Shown here piece after piece: positions 53,523 to 61,951 of a stretch of 64,000 nt of DNA. Each line of letters opens with the position of its first letter. Positions within the stretch are counted from its first letter, which is position 1. The notes under the pieces were generated by a model. It searched no databases. It was not told where the DNA came from and saw only the letters and a list, made by a program, of their open reading frames with translations. Origin of the DNA: Agromyces allii (GTDB taxonomy: Bacteria > Actinomycetota > Actinomycetes > Actinomycetales > Microbacteriaceae); contig NZ_WBIN01000004.1 of assembly GCF_009749385.1 (NCBI RefSeq), positions 62,001-126,000 on the forward strand, given 5' to 3'. The position numbers and the translations under genes were made by a program.

Positions 53523-55127
53523 TCACAGTCGCGACGCCTCCGGCTCGCGGTGCTCGCCCGCGTCCGGCCGGCCCGGGGTGCCGGCCACCGGCGCGGTGCC
53601 GGCCACCGGCGCGGCACCCGTCACGGGCTGCAGGCGGAACAGTCGCACCACGCGTCCCGAGTCGCGCTCGTACGCCCGGTAGCCGGGCCACTGGGCCTGG
53701 ATCAGCGCCCAGGCGGCCTCGCGCTCGAGGTCGTCGTCGATGAGCGAGGCGTGCACGGCCAGGTCGCGCCCGCGAACGGTGATCGCGGCATCCGGCCGCT
53801 TCATGAGGTTGTAGGTCCAGCCGGGGTGCCGCTCCATCGCGAACGTCGTGCCGGCGACGATGGCGCGGCCGCGTCCGTCGGGCGTGTACATGAGCGGGGT
53901 GTCGCGCGCCTCGCCGGTCTTGGCGCCCACGGTGTGCAGCACGAGCGAGGGCACCAGCAGCGCGCTCAGCTGCACGCGCCCGCCCGTGATCCCGCCGAGC
54001 ACCGCCTCGATCGGCGGCAGCAGCACCGGGGCGACGGCCCGGAACGCGCGGGTCCTCGTCAGCGGCGCGATCACGCTGCGCACGATGCGCTGCACCGCGG
54101 ACGGACGTCGGCGGGCGTCGGGAAGGCCCTCTCGCGCTCCGACGCCCCGGGCACGACGGTCGCGGGTCCGCACGCGCTGCAGCACCTGCCGGTGCTCACG
54201 CCCCGACTCCCGCAGGCGCCGGTCCTCGACGCCCGTCACGATGTACGCCGACGCGATGAGGATGACCTGCGCCGAGAGGTTCAGCCAGAGCAGGAGGGCG
54301 ATGAGCGAGCCGAACGAGGCGAGCAGCGGATTCGAGGTCGCGCCGCCGACGAACAGGCCCGACAGCTGCTGCAGCACCGTGAGCCCGACGCCGCCGAGCA
54401 GGGCGCCGACCCAGAGGGAGCCCGCGTTCGGACGGATGCCCGAGAGCATCAGGAACATTCCGGCGACCGCGAGTGTGTCGATCGCGAAGATCACGAGCAC
54501 CCCGAGCACGCCCGTCAGGAAGGCGTAGCCGTCTTCGCTGCGCGACAGCCCGAGCCACCCGAACAGCTGGTCGAGCGCGGCCGTGCTGAAGAACGTGACC
54601 GCGGCGGCGACCACGAAGGCGGCGCCGAACCCGATGGCGAGCAGCAGATCGCGCAGCATGGTCCAGAGGAAGAACGCCTGCGGATCGGGTTGCCCGCCGA
54701 TCCTGCGCATCGCGACGCGCATCGAGCCGATCGCGCCGATCGCCGCGGTCACGAGGCCGACGAGCGCGATCGCGCCGGCGATGCTCAGCGTGACCGGTTG
54801 CACGAGGTCGTCGGGGTCGATGAGCGCACCGTCGCCGACGAGCCCTGGGATCGCCTGCTGCACGGTCGCGACGAGCGCGTCCATCGCCTTCGGGTTGCCG
54901 GCGAGCCAGATGCCCGCGATCGCGAACCCGAGGAAGACGCCGGCGAACACCGAGAAGAGCGTGCGGTAGGTGACGCTGTCGGCGAGCACCGCGCCGTGGT
55001 ACCGCTGGTAGAGCAGGAAGGCGCGCACCGGCCTGAGCGACATCGCCCAGTCGATCAGGGCGCGGATGCGCGCCGCGAAACCGGTCTGCGGCGGCAGCCG
55101 CTCGGGCTCTGCGAGGTCTCCACCCAT
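53523..55127 (-). CDS. YihY/BrkB membrane protein fused to a deazaflavin-dependent nitroreductase domain
   Basis: This is a 534-residue two-domain protein. Residues 15-300 form a YihY/BrkB-type domain with about six membrane segments, including YHGAVLADSVTYRTLFSVFA and LNLSAQVILIASAYIVTGVE. A basic linker (301-345) leads to residues 360-502, a DDN/F420-type flavin/deazaflavin-binding domain with LVLHTVGAKTGEARDTPLMY, ERHPGWTYNLMKRPDAAITV and WPGYRAYERDSGRVVRLFRL. There is no stop or strong internal ribosome site between them. The fusion would tether the reductase to the membrane. The substrate is unknown. Confidence 0.85.
   Translation of the reverse strand: MGGDLAEPERLPPQTGFAARIRALIDWAMSLRPVRAFLLYQRYHGAVLADSVTYRTLFSVFAGVFLGFAIAGIWLAGNPKAMDALVATVQQAIPGLVGDGALIDPDDLVQPVTLSIAGAIALVGLVTAAIGAIGSMRVAMRRIGGQPDPQAFFLWTMLRDLLLAIGFGAAFVVAAAVTFFSTAALDQLFGWLGLSRSEDGYAFLTGVLGVLVIFAIDTLAVAGMFLMLSGIRPNAGSLWVGALLGGVGLTVLQQLSGLFVGGATSNPLLASFGSLIALLLWLNLSAQVILIASAYIVTGVEDRRLRESGREHRQVLQRVRTRDRRARGVGAREGLPDARRRPSAVQRIVRSVIAPLTRTRAFRAVAPVLLPPIEAVLGGITGGRVQLSALLVPSLVLHTVGAKTGEARDTPLMYTPDGRGRAIVAGTTFAMERHPGWTYNLMKRPDAAITVRGRDLAVHASLIDDDLEREAAWALIQAQWPGYRAYERDSGRVVRLFRLQPVTGAAPVAGTAPVAGTPGRPDAGEHREPEASRL
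53577..53612. repeat. 18-bp tandem repeat in the fusion gene
   Basis: Two adjacent copies of GGTGCCGGCCACCGGCGC encode a repeated GTAPVA-like hexapeptide in the C-terminal tail, outside the reductase domain. Such repeats vary in number by slippage. Confidence 0.7.
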
Positions 55128-55134
55128 GCCCGTC

Positions 55135-55140
55135 AGGCTA
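55135..55140 (-). promoter_or_regulatory. Leaderless-type -10 of the YihY fusion gene
   Basis: On the minus strand TAGCCT lies 7 nt before the ATG at 55127. Confidence 0.5.
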
Positions 55141-55273
55141 TCGAGTGCGGATGCCGCGCACAGGTGCTTGACACGGCGCGCGCCGAATGCGGGCCGGTCG
55201 TGGTCGCGTCACCCGGGCGAACGCCGGCCCGCGGCATCCGCGAGTCGCACGGCGACGCGCATCCGGAGACGAC

Positions 55274-55305
55274 GATGGCGCCCGAGCCGGAGCCCGGGCG
55301 CCATC
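55274..55305 (-). terminator. Terminator hairpin after transglycosylase 2
   Basis: GATGGCGCCCG and CGGGCGCCATC form an 11-bp perfect stem with a 10-nt loop, 29 nt past the stop of the gene at 55334-56284. No clear T-tract follows. The rest of the 206-nt gap holds two copies of the GGATGCCGCG motif in opposite orientation (55149 and 55230). Confidence 0.6.
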
Positions 55306-55333
55306 GAGGCGATCACCGCTGAGCGGTCGAGGG

Positions 55334-56284
55334 TCAGTACCAGCCCTGCGACTCGGAGGTGTTCCACGCGCCGCAGGCGCTGCCGTAGCGGCCCGCGATG
55401 TAGCCGAGGCCCCACGAGATCTGGGTGGCGGCGCTGGTCGCCCAGTCGGCACCGGCCGAGGACATCTTGCTGCCGGGGAGGGCCTGCGGGATGCCGTAGG
55501 CGCCGCTCGGGTTCGAGGCGTAGACGTTCCAGCCCGACTCCTTGTTCCAGAGGGCGACGAGGCAGCCGAACTGGTCCTCGCCCCAGCCGTAGCGGGCCGC
55601 CATCATGTCGCGGGCGATGGCCTGGGCCTCGCTCGGATTCGACGGCGCACCCGGAGTGGATCCGCCGGTCGAGCCGGACGAGCTCTCGGATTCGGCGGCT
55701 TCGGCGGCGGCCTTCTCTGCGGCGGCCTTCTCGGCAGCAGCAGCGGCGGCGGCGGCGGCCTTCTCGGCGGCGACGCGGTCGACCTCGGCCACTGCGGCGC
55801 TGACCTGGTCGGCCTGCTGCTTCGTGGTGTCGACGAGCTCGAAGACCTTGCTCGGGCTCAGCCGCTCGTAGGAGTCGAGGGCGGCGACGCTCGACGCGAG
55901 CGCCGACGCATCGGTCTTGCCCTGTGCGGAGGCGAGCGCGGCACCGGCGACCGTGAGGGTGTCCTTCGCCTGCTTCGCGGCGCGCATGTCGAGCACGGCT
56001 CCGTGGTCGACGGCGAGGCCCTGACGCGAGTCGCGCTCCGCGGCGAGCGCGAGCGCGGCCGTGTCGGCGACGCGCTGCGCCTTGGCGGTGCTCTCGCTCT
56101 GCACGGCGTAGCCGCTTCCGACGAGGGCGCCGACGGCGATGATCGCGCCGGCGGTCAGGATCGGGGTGCGGTACCGGCGGAAGGGACCGGTTGCGCGGCG
56201 TGCACGGCGGGTGCCTTCGATCTGGGGGGTCGTCTGGACCGTCTCGGTCTGGGTCGTGCTGGGGGAAGGAGTCTGGTTCTGCAT
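55334..56284 (-). CDS. Secreted transglycosylase-like protein, paralogue 2
   Basis: This 316-residue protein has the same layout as the one at 45914-46765. A basic start precedes a membrane/signal segment (ILTAGAIIAVGALVGSGYAV) and a helical region with RAAKQAKDTLTVAGAALASA. A very Ala/Lys/Glu-rich stretch at about 170-200 leads to a C-terminal domain with YGWGEDQFGCLVALWNKESG (Glu249), GIPQALPGSKM and SWGLGYIAGRYGSACGAW. The ATG has AGGTGA 5 nt upstream; an in-frame GTG three codons earlier is possible. Confidence 0.87.
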   Translation of the reverse strand: MQNQTPSPSTTQTETVQTTPQIEGTRRARRATGPFRRYRTPILTAGAIIAVGALVGSGYAVQSESTAKAQRVADTAALALAAERDSRQGLAVDHGAVLDMRAAKQAKDTLTVAGAALASAQGKTDASALASSVAALDSYERLSPSKVFELVDTTKQQADQVSAAVAEVDRVAAEKAAAAAAAAAEKAAAEKAAAEAAESESSSGSTGGSTPGAPSNPSEAQAIARDMMAARYGWGEDQFGCLVALWNKESGWNVYASNPSGAYGIPQALPGSKMSSAGADWATSAATQISWGLGYIAGRYGSACGAWNTSESQGWY

Positions 56285-56376
56285 GTCTTTCACCTGGGCG
56301 GCACGTCGCACCGGTGGGCGCTTCGAACCTTGCTTGGCGTTCCACGGACGCGGGGGCGGCCGGGCGAAGTCGCCAG

Positions 56377-56417
56377 TCTGCCGAGAGGTTCTGTACAACC
56401 CCTCACTTCTTCCTGTG
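56377..56417 (-). promoter_or_regulatory. 41-bp element upstream of transglycosylase 2
   Basis: This is the counterpart of 46835-46875, 92 nt before the ATG. On the minus strand CACAGG, 16 nt and TACAGA have the same spacing as in the other copy. TCAC and GTGA within it form a small inverted repeat around AGGAAGAA. Confidence 0.6.
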
Positions 56418-56451
56418 AAAGTCATCCGAGGTATTGACGGATTCTCATTGA

Positions 56452-58170
56452 TCACGTTTTGGAAACATCACCTGATCGGCGACGCAATTCCAGGCTGATC
56501 TGCACGGCATCGAGGGCCGCGAGCGCCTCGGTGAGCGCCGTCGAGCTGAATCCGCCTTCGTCGCGCAGCGCCGAGAGCGCCTCCCGCTGCTCGGTGATCA
56601 CGCGCATGCGCAACGCCAGTCCGCCAGAGGTCCGCGCGCGCACCGCGTCGGCGGGATCGTCGCCCGCGGCGTTCGCGGCGGCGGTCGCCTCGGCGGTGAC
56701 CCGACGCGCGATGTCGCGCAGCAGGTCGTCGAGTTCGTCGCGGTCCGCGTCGACCGCCGCCTGGTCGAGGCGGGCCGGTCGCACCCAGCGCACGAGCATC
56801 GGCAGCGTGCCGCCCTGCAGGATGAGCGACGCGGCCGCCACGACGAACGCGACGAACACGAGCAGCGAGCGTTCGGGGGTGTCGGACGGCAGGGTCTGCG
56901 CGGCCGCGAGCGTCACGGCGCCGCGCATGCCCGCCCAGATGATGACCGTGCCCTCGCGCCAGCCGAGCGGTTCGGCGGTGAAGTAGTCGATGTCGGCGAC
57001 CTTGCGCCGGATCCTGGTGCGGAACACCGCGAGACGCGCCTTCGAGACCTGGCGTTCGGGTCCGGGCTCCCCGGCGCGCGAGCCTCCCGTGTGGTCGAGC
57101 CGGACCGCTCGATCCGAGTCGGCCAGGTCGAGCCGGTCCTGCATGTTCGCGAGATGCCCGCGCATCTCGGCTCCGCGGCGCGCCCGCCGTCGCTGCAGGC
57201 CGAGCGTCGGGAAGACGTAGGCGGCACGCACGAGGATCACGGCGGCCAGCGCGATGCCGGCGATGACGAGCCCCGTGACGATGCCGGCACGACCGCCCTG
57301 CACATCGGCGACGATGGCCGACATCTCGAGTCCCATGAGCAGGAAGACGGCTCCCTCGAGCACGAGTTCGACGGTGCGCCACGCCTGGGTGTCCGAGGCC
57401 CGATGCTGCGGCGAGAGCCGTTTCAGCGCCCCGCGCCCGGTGACCAGGCCGGCCACGACGGCGGCGACGAGTCCCGACGCGCCGAGCGCCTCGGAGGGCA
57501 CCGCGGCGATGAACGGCACGGTGAACGAGATGACGGTGTTCACCGTGGGGTCGGTCGTGCGCTCGCGAACCCAGAGGTTCGCCTTGCCCACGAGATAGCC
57601 GATCACGAGCGCGACGACCACGGCGAACACGAAGTCGCCCAGCACCTCCCAGAAGGTGACGGATGCCGCGGTCGCGACGATCGCCGACCGCAGGAGCACG
57701 AGCGCCGTCGCGTCGTTCAGCAGGCTCTCCCCCTCGAGCACCGTCACGATGCGGGGGCTCACGCCGATGCGCTTCACGATGGAGGTCGCGACGGCGTCGG
57801 TCGGGCTGACGATCGCGCCGAGCGCGATGCCCGCCGCGAGCCCGAGCCCCGGGATGAGCAGCGCGAACACGATGCCGAGCACGACCGAGCTGACGACGAC
57901 GAGCCCGACCGACAACCCGCCGATCGCGCTGAACTCGCGGCGGAACTCCATCGCGGGCATCGACACCGACGCCGAGTAGAGCAGCGGCGGCAGCACGCCC
58001 GCGAGGATGAACTCCGGGTCGATCTCGACCTCGGGCACGAACGGCAGCAGGCTCGCGAAGATGCCGACGATCACGAGCAGCAGCGGCGACGCGACGCCCA
58101 GCCGCGGCCCGAACGCGGTGGCGGCGGCGATGCCGAGCAGTCCGAGCACGGCGACGACGAGCAGTTCCAC
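56452..58170 (-). CDS. Na+/H+ antiporter (NhaP/CPA1 type)
   Basis: This 572-residue cation:proton antiporter has about twelve membrane segments. It contains FILAGVLPPLLYSASVSMPA, the ion-site region ALGAIVSPTDAVATSIVKRI, VLEGESLLNDATALVLLRSA and GMRGAVTLAAAQTLP. A cytoplasmic insertion of about 90 residues and a helical C-terminal tail are present. The GTG at 58170 has GGAGGG upstream. It exports Na+ (or K+) in exchange for protons; ion preference cannot be read from sequence. Confidence 0.92.
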   Translation of the reverse strand: MELLVVAVLGLLGIAAATAFGPRLGVASPLLLVIVGIFASLLPFVPEVEIDPEFILAGVLPPLLYSASVSMPAMEFRREFSAIGGLSVGLVVVSSVVLGIVFALLIPGLGLAAGIALGAIVSPTDAVATSIVKRIGVSPRIVTVLEGESLLNDATALVLLRSAIVATAASVTFWEVLGDFVFAVVVALVIGYLVGKANLWVRERTTDPTVNTVISFTVPFIAAVPSEALGASGLVAAVVAGLVTGRGALKRLSPQHRASDTQAWRTVELVLEGAVFLLMGLEMSAIVADVQGGRAGIVTGLVIAGIALAAVILVRAAYVFPTLGLQRRRARRGAEMRGHLANMQDRLDLADSDRAVRLDHTGGSRAGEPGPERQVSKARLAVFRTRIRRKVADIDYFTAEPLGWREGTVIIWAGMRGAVTLAAAQTLPSDTPERSLLVFVAFVVAAASLILQGGTLPMLVRWVRPARLDQAAVDADRDELDDLLRDIARRVTAEATAAANAAGDDPADAVRARTSGGLALRMRVITEQREALSALRDEGGFSSTALTEALAALDAVQISLELRRRSGDVSKT

Positions 58171-58425
58171 TGGCCCTCCCTCCGCAGCCGCGCCCGGATG
58201 CGGCATCCGGCCCGCGGCGCTGGGGAAAGTCTGGCGCACCGTCGGCGACGTGTCACGGCCCGCCGACGTCGAGTCCGCGGCGGCTCACAGCGAAGTCACA
58301 GCGTGCAGGCGCGACATCCGGAACAGCACGCCCCGCTCGATGGTTTTCTCTGATGTCGCGCTTCGCCAGGCGACCAGCGACCCAGCGGGTGCCGCAGCCA
58401 GCGGTTCCCCATGAAGGAGGAACGA

Positions 58426-58914
58426 ATGTCGAACGACTACCGCAGCACTCCCGAGGCGCTCGCCCGCCTCACGCCCCTCCAGCGCAGCGTCACGCAGGAC
58501 GACGGCACCGAGCCGGCGTTCCGCAACGAGTACTGGGACAACCACGACGAGGGCATCTACGTCGACGTCGTGTCGGGGCAGCCGCTCTTCTCCTCGACCG
58601 ACAAGTACGACAGCCGGTCGGGCTGGCCGAGCTTCACGAAGCCGCTCGACGCCACCGCCGTGACCGAGCATGTCGACCGCACCCTCTGGATGAAGCGTGT
58701 GGAGGTACGCTCGTCGGGTGCCGACAGCCACCTCGGCCACGTGTTCGACGACGGCCCCGCCGCAGAGGGCGGACTGAGGTACTGCATGAACTCGGCGGCA
58801 CTGCGCTTCGTGCCCGTCGCCGAGCTCGAGGAGCAGGGCTACGGGGACTTCCTCAGCCTGTTCACGACGACGGATGACGCGGCCGCGGCATCCGAGAAGG
58901 AGAACGCATCATGA
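58426..58914 (+). CDS. msrB: Methionine-R-sulfoxide reductase MsrB
   Basis: MsrB reduces methionine-R-sulfoxide. The 162-residue protein has [40 protein letters not shown] and catalytic Cys in [11 protein letters not shown]. The zinc-binding CxxC pairs and the usual resolving Cys before GWPSF are absent (SRSGWPSF), so it is a one-Cys, zinc-free type. AAGGAGG lies 5 nt before the ATG at 58426; an upstream ATG at 58411 overlaps that site. It overlaps msrA by 4 nt. Confidence 0.94.
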   Translation: MSNDYRSTPEALARLTPLQRSVTQDDGTEPAFRNEYWDNHDEGIYVDVVSGQPLFSSTDKYDSRSGWPSFTKPLDATAVTEHVDRTLWMKRVEVRSSGADSHLGHVFDDGPAAEGGLRYCMNSAALRFVPVAELEEQGYGDFLSLFTTTDDAAAASEKENAS

Positions 58915-59429
58915 CGAACACCGAGACCGCGGTCCTCGCCGGCGGCTGTTTCTGGGGCATGCAGGACCTGATCCGCAAGCGCCCGGGCGTCGAGTCCACG
59001 CGCGTCGGGTACACCGGCGGCGCGAACGCCGAGCCCACGTACCGCAACCACCCGGGTCACGCCGAGGCGATCGAGATCGTCTACGACCCGACCGTGACGA
59101 GCTACCGCGAGCTGCTGGAGTTCTTCTTCCAGGTGCACGACCCGTCGACCCTGAACCGTCAGGGCAACGACATCGGCACGAGCTACCGGTCGGCGATCTT
59201 CCCGCAGAGCCTCGAGCAGCAGGAGGTCGCGCTCGACACGATCGCCGACGTCGACGCCTCGGGCCTCTGGCCCGCGAAGGTCGTCACGACGATCGAGGAG
59301 GCGGCCCCGTTCTGGGAGGCCGAGCCCGAGCACCAGGACTACCTCGAGAAGTACCCCAACGGCTACACGTGCCACTACGTGCGGCCCGGCTGGAAGCTGC
59401 CGAAGCGCGACGCCGAGACCGTCGCGTAG
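58911..59429 (+). CDS. msrA: Methionine-S-sulfoxide reductase MsrA
   Basis: MsrA repairs methionine-S-sulfoxide. The 172-residue protein has the active-site [11 protein letters not shown] (Cys13), [20 protein letters not shown] and [24 protein letters not shown] second Cys near the C-terminus (YTCHYV) may be the resolving residue. The ATG overlaps the msrB stop, so both stereoisomers are handled from one transcript, ended by a strong hairpin. Confidence 0.95.
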   Translation: MTNTETAVLAGGCFWGMQDLIRKRPGVESTRVGYTGGANAEPTYRNHPGHAEAIEIVYDPTVTSYRELLEFFFQVHDPSTLNRQGNDIGTSYRSAIFPQSLEQQEVALDTIADVDASGLWPAKVVTTIEEAAPFWEAEPEHQDYLEKYPNGYTCHYVRPGWKLPKRDAETVA

Positions 59430-59440
59430 CGCATGATCCC

Positions 59441-59478
59441 CGGATGCCCCGTCGAACCTCGGTTCGGCGGGGCATCCG
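59441..59478 (+). terminator. Terminator hairpin after msrA
   Basis: CGGATGCCCCGTCGAACC pairs with GGTTCGGCGGGGCATCCG around a 2-nt TC turn, with a single T-G wobble: an 18-bp stem 11 nt past the msrA stop. The outer part resembles the GGATGCC repeat used in other hairpins here. Confidence 0.82.
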
Positions 59479-59516
59479 TCGTTCGCGCTTGGTGCCGACG
59501 CGCAGCTTCGCGAACG

Positions 59517-59522
59517 TAGGCT
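59517..59522 (+). promoter_or_regulatory. Leaderless-type -10 of the flavin reductase gene
   Basis: TAGGCT lies 7 nt before the ATG at 59530. The intervening TGAGGTC is only weakly ribosome-site-like. Confidence 0.5.
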
Positions 59523-59529
59523 TGAGGTC

Positions 59530-60090
59530 ATGGCCGTGCCCGATCCGAATCCCCTCGCAGACTCCCTGCCGACGGATGCCGCGCCGCCGACCCTCCTCGA
59601 GGCGAACGCCGAGGCGTTCAAGGCCGCGTTCCGCGACCACCCCGCCGGTGTGGCGCTCATCACGGCGATGACTCCCATCGGTCCCGTCGGCCTCACCGCC
59701 TCGAGCGTCGCGTCGGTCTCGGCGGAGCCCGCCGCGCTCTCGTTCTCCGTCACGCGCGCCACCGGCTCGGCCGGCGGCCTGCTCGCCGCCGAGTCCGTCG
59801 TCGTGCACCTGCTCGCGGCCGACCAGGTCGAGGTCGCGCGGGCGTTCGCGCGCTCGGGCGCCCCGCGCTTCACGGCGGAGCAGGGTTGGGCCTGGCTGCC
59901 CACGGGCGAGCCGTGGCTCGCGTCCGCCCCGGTGGCCCTGCGCGCGCGCATCGCCCACACACTGCCGGTCGGCGGCTCGTCGCTCGTCGTCGCCGAAGTG
60001 CTCGACGTGCACCTCGGCGACCGCGCCCCGTCGCTCGTGTACCGCGATCGCCGGTTCCACGTGCTCCACGACGACTCGCCGCGGGTCTGA
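59530..60090 (+). CDS. Flavin reductase-like protein
   Basis: This 186-residue protein of the flavin-reductase-like (FMN-binding split-barrel) family contains FRDHPAGVALITAMTPIGPV, GLTASSVASVSAEPAALSFS and the C-terminal LVYRDRRFHVL. Members supply reduced flavin to partner monooxygenases or act on their own; no partner is adjacent. It shares one base with the small gene that follows. Confidence 0.87.
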   Translation: MAVPDPNPLADSLPTDAAPPTLLEANAEAFKAAFRDHPAGVALITAMTPIGPVGLTASSVASVSAEPAALSFSVTRATGSAGGLLAAESVVVHLLAADQVEVARAFARSGAPRFTAEQGWAWLPTGEPWLASAPVALRARIAHTLPVGGSSLVVAEVLDVHLGDRAPSLVYRDRRFHVLHDDSPRV

Positions 60091-60236
60091 TGTCCGAGCC
60101 GACTCCCCCGCGACGCCGCCGGCGACGGCGGCCCGTGTCGGTCGCGCTGCTGTCGGTGCAGCTCCGCCGCTACGGCCTGGTCGCCATCATCGCGCTCACC
60201 GCGATCGGCACGATCATCGCGGCGCTCGTCAGCTGA
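60090..60236 (+). CDS. 48-residue Arg-rich single-pass membrane protein
   Basis: This is a short reading frame starting at the ATG in TGATG after the flavin reductase stop. The peptide has eight consecutive Arg/Pro-Arg residues ([10 protein letters not shown]), then one hydrophobic helix YGLVAIIALTAIGTIIAALV. The coupling, basic-then-hydrophobic pattern and GC-codon usage support a real gene; function is unknown. Its end overlaps the convergent ferritin-like gene by 8 nt. Confidence 0.6.
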   Translation: MSEPTPPRRRRRRRPVSVALLSVQLRRYGLVAIIALTAIGTIIAALVS

Positions 60237-61020
60237 CGCCCAGCCGGTCGAGTGCGTCCTGCACGATCGTGAGGCCGGCGAGGCCGGGCATGCCGCTGAT
60301 GCTGTCGTCGACCTTCCGGGCCGACCGTCGCCCCTCTGGCCCGCTCATGAGGTGCGTCATGACGTGCCGCACGTCGTCCTCGGTCGAGATGCTCGACCCG
60401 ACGGGCGCCCAGAACCGGCTGAGCGCGAACCGCGTCACCTTCTGCGCCTTCGTGTTCGCCGCGAGCCGCTCGCGGGCCTGCGAGGTGTAGAACGCGACGT
60501 GCCTGGCCTCCTGCTTGGCGATGCGCCGCAGGAGCTCGGCGAGCACGGGATGCTCCTCGAGCTCGGCCATGCGCTGGTACGCGGTGATCGCCGACCACTC
60601 GTTCGCGGCACCCCACGACATGTGCACGGCGACGAAGTCCTGTCCGACGAGTCCGCCGAGCACCGACTGCTTGATCGGGTCGAGCCGGTCCTTCCAGCCG
60701 AGCTTCATGCGGTTGGCCTTCAGGGCGTCGTAGTCGACCGTGATGTCGTGCACGGCGAGCACCGCCGCGAGCGCCTCGCCGTGCCAGAACTCCTCGCGGT
60801 TCCACATCGTCATGAACGCGCTCACGTCGGCCTCGCGATGCGACGGCGTCGTGAGCAGGTCGCGCGTGTAGCAGACCGTGTGGTACTCGACGTCGGCCAT
60901 GTACCGCAGTGTGCGGAGCGACGATTCGGGCAACGGGTCGCGCCGGAACACCTCGAGGTCGAGGTCGCTCCAGTTCACGCTGACGGAGGTCTCGGTGTAC
61001 CGGTCGATGTCGAAGGCCAT
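60229..61020 (-). CDS. Ferritin-like di-iron protein
   Basis: This 263-residue all-helical protein has a ferritin-like di-iron pattern. Glu45 in MADVEYHTVC, ExxH in REEFWHGEAL (Glu77, His80), Glu141 in AANEWSAITAYQRM and ExxH in KQEARHVAFYTSQARERL (Glu171, His174) are visible. Length and helices recall acyl-ACP-desaturase-like or ribonucleotide-reductase-like oxidases, but the substrate is unknown. A GGGGAA site precedes the ATG. It is co-directional with its degenerate paralogue, 17 nt apart. Confidence 0.8.
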   Translation of the reverse strand: MAFDIDRYTETSVSVNWSDLDLEVFRRDPLPESSLRTLRYMADVEYHTVCYTRDLLTTPSHREADVSAFMTMWNREEFWHGEALAAVLAVHDITVDYDALKANRMKLGWKDRLDPIKQSVLGGLVGQDFVAVHMSWGAANEWSAITAYQRMAELEEHPVLAELLRRIAKQEARHVAFYTSQARERLAANTKAQKVTRFALSRFWAPVGSSISTEDDVRHVMTHLMSGPEGRRSARKVDDSISGMPGLAGLTIVQDALDRLGVS

Positions 61021-61037
61021 GGCTCGTTCCCCTGCCC

Positions 61038-61871
61038 TCAGGCGCCCAGCCGTCGCACGACGGCGGTCGCGGTGCGGTCGTCGAGGCCCGGGAGCGAGCG
61101 GATGCCTCGGGCGAGCGCCGCGACCGCCGCTCCGTCGGAGGTCGCGAACCGCACGAACGCCGCACGTTCGGCCGCTCCGACGGCGGCACCGCCGAGCGGC
61201 CAGGGCGAGCGCCGGATCTCGCGCCGCGCGAGACGCGCCGCTCGCGGCGACGCGCCGAGCCTGCGGCAGGTCTCGCCCTCGAAGAACGCGGTGTGCCTGG
61301 ACTTGATCGCGCGGATGCGGGCGATCAAGTCACCGAGCGCCGGCCCGGCTGCTCCCGGATCGGTCGCGATCGGGATCGCCGCCGCCGCGAGCCGTGCATA
61401 TGCGAGGTCGAGCACGAGGTCGTCGACGTAGCCGAGCGCGAGGTGCGCGCCGATCACGTCGAATCCCTGCACGAAGCCGGCCAGCGCGCGGCGGACCGGG
61501 CCCCGCCCCGACGTCGCGATGCCCGCGGCGCGATCCTCGGGATCTTCGGCCTCGCCCGCGATGCGCCGCAGTGCGTCCGCGATCCAGTACTTCTCGTACG
61601 CCCACGAGACGAGGAACGCCGTCACCCGGGCGTCCTTGTGCGTGGCGGTCACGAGCACGTTGCGCAGGTACGCCATCGTCGCGCCCTCGAGCTCGGCGAG
61701 GGCGGCGAGCGTGCGCCGGCACTCGGGTGCGAGCCCGGCGCGGGCGATCGCCTCGAGGTCGAACTCGTCGCGCAGGCTCCCCTGCGCGGTGCGGGCGAAC
61801 CCCCGGACGTCGAACGGCGCCGGCCCGCGCCCCACGGTGGGGGCGCGGCCGACGCCGGTGGACGGGTTCAT
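61038..61871 (-). CDS. Ferritin-like paralogue lacking metal ligands
   Basis: This 277-residue protein aligns with its neighbour: TLAALAELEGATMAYLRNVL matches TLRYMADVEYHTVCYTRDLL. Where that protein has ExxH (EFWH), this one has KYWI at 94-97. The second ExxH became KSRH at 190-193. Glu62 is kept, but Glu141's equivalent is Asp. The di-iron centre is therefore probably lost, suggesting a structural or regulatory partner. It is transcribed first of the pair. Confidence 0.72.
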   Translation of the reverse strand: MNPSTGVGRAPTVGRGPAPFDVRGFARTAQGSLRDEFDLEAIARAGLAPECRRTLAALAELEGATMAYLRNVLVTATHKDARVTAFLVSWAYEKYWIADALRRIAGEAEDPEDRAAGIATSGRGPVRRALAGFVQGFDVIGAHLALGYVDDLVLDLAYARLAAAAIPIATDPGAAGPALGDLIARIRAIKSRHTAFFEGETCRRLGASPRAARLARREIRRSPWPLGGAAVGAAERAAFVRFATSDGAAVAALARGIRSLPGLDDRTATAVVRRLGA

Positions 61872-61877
61872 GTGCCG

Positions 61878-61883
61878 AGGTTA
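61878..61883 (-). promoter_or_regulatory. Leaderless-type -10 of the ferritin-like pair
   Basis: On the minus strand TAACCT is followed by CGGCAC and the ATG at 61871. Confidence 0.5.
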
Positions 61884-61899
61884 CTCCGCGACCGGCCGC

Positions 61900-61916
61900 C
61901 CGGCACGGGGTGCCGG
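61900..61916 (-). terminator. Small hairpin after the SHOCT gene
   Basis: CCGGCAC and GTGCCGG form a 7-bp stem with a GGG loop, 36 nt past the stop of the gene at 61952-62347. It is short, so only a moderate call. Confidence 0.4.
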
Positions 61917-61951
61917 TCGGCAGTTCGCGAGCCGCGACATCCGCCCGCGAT

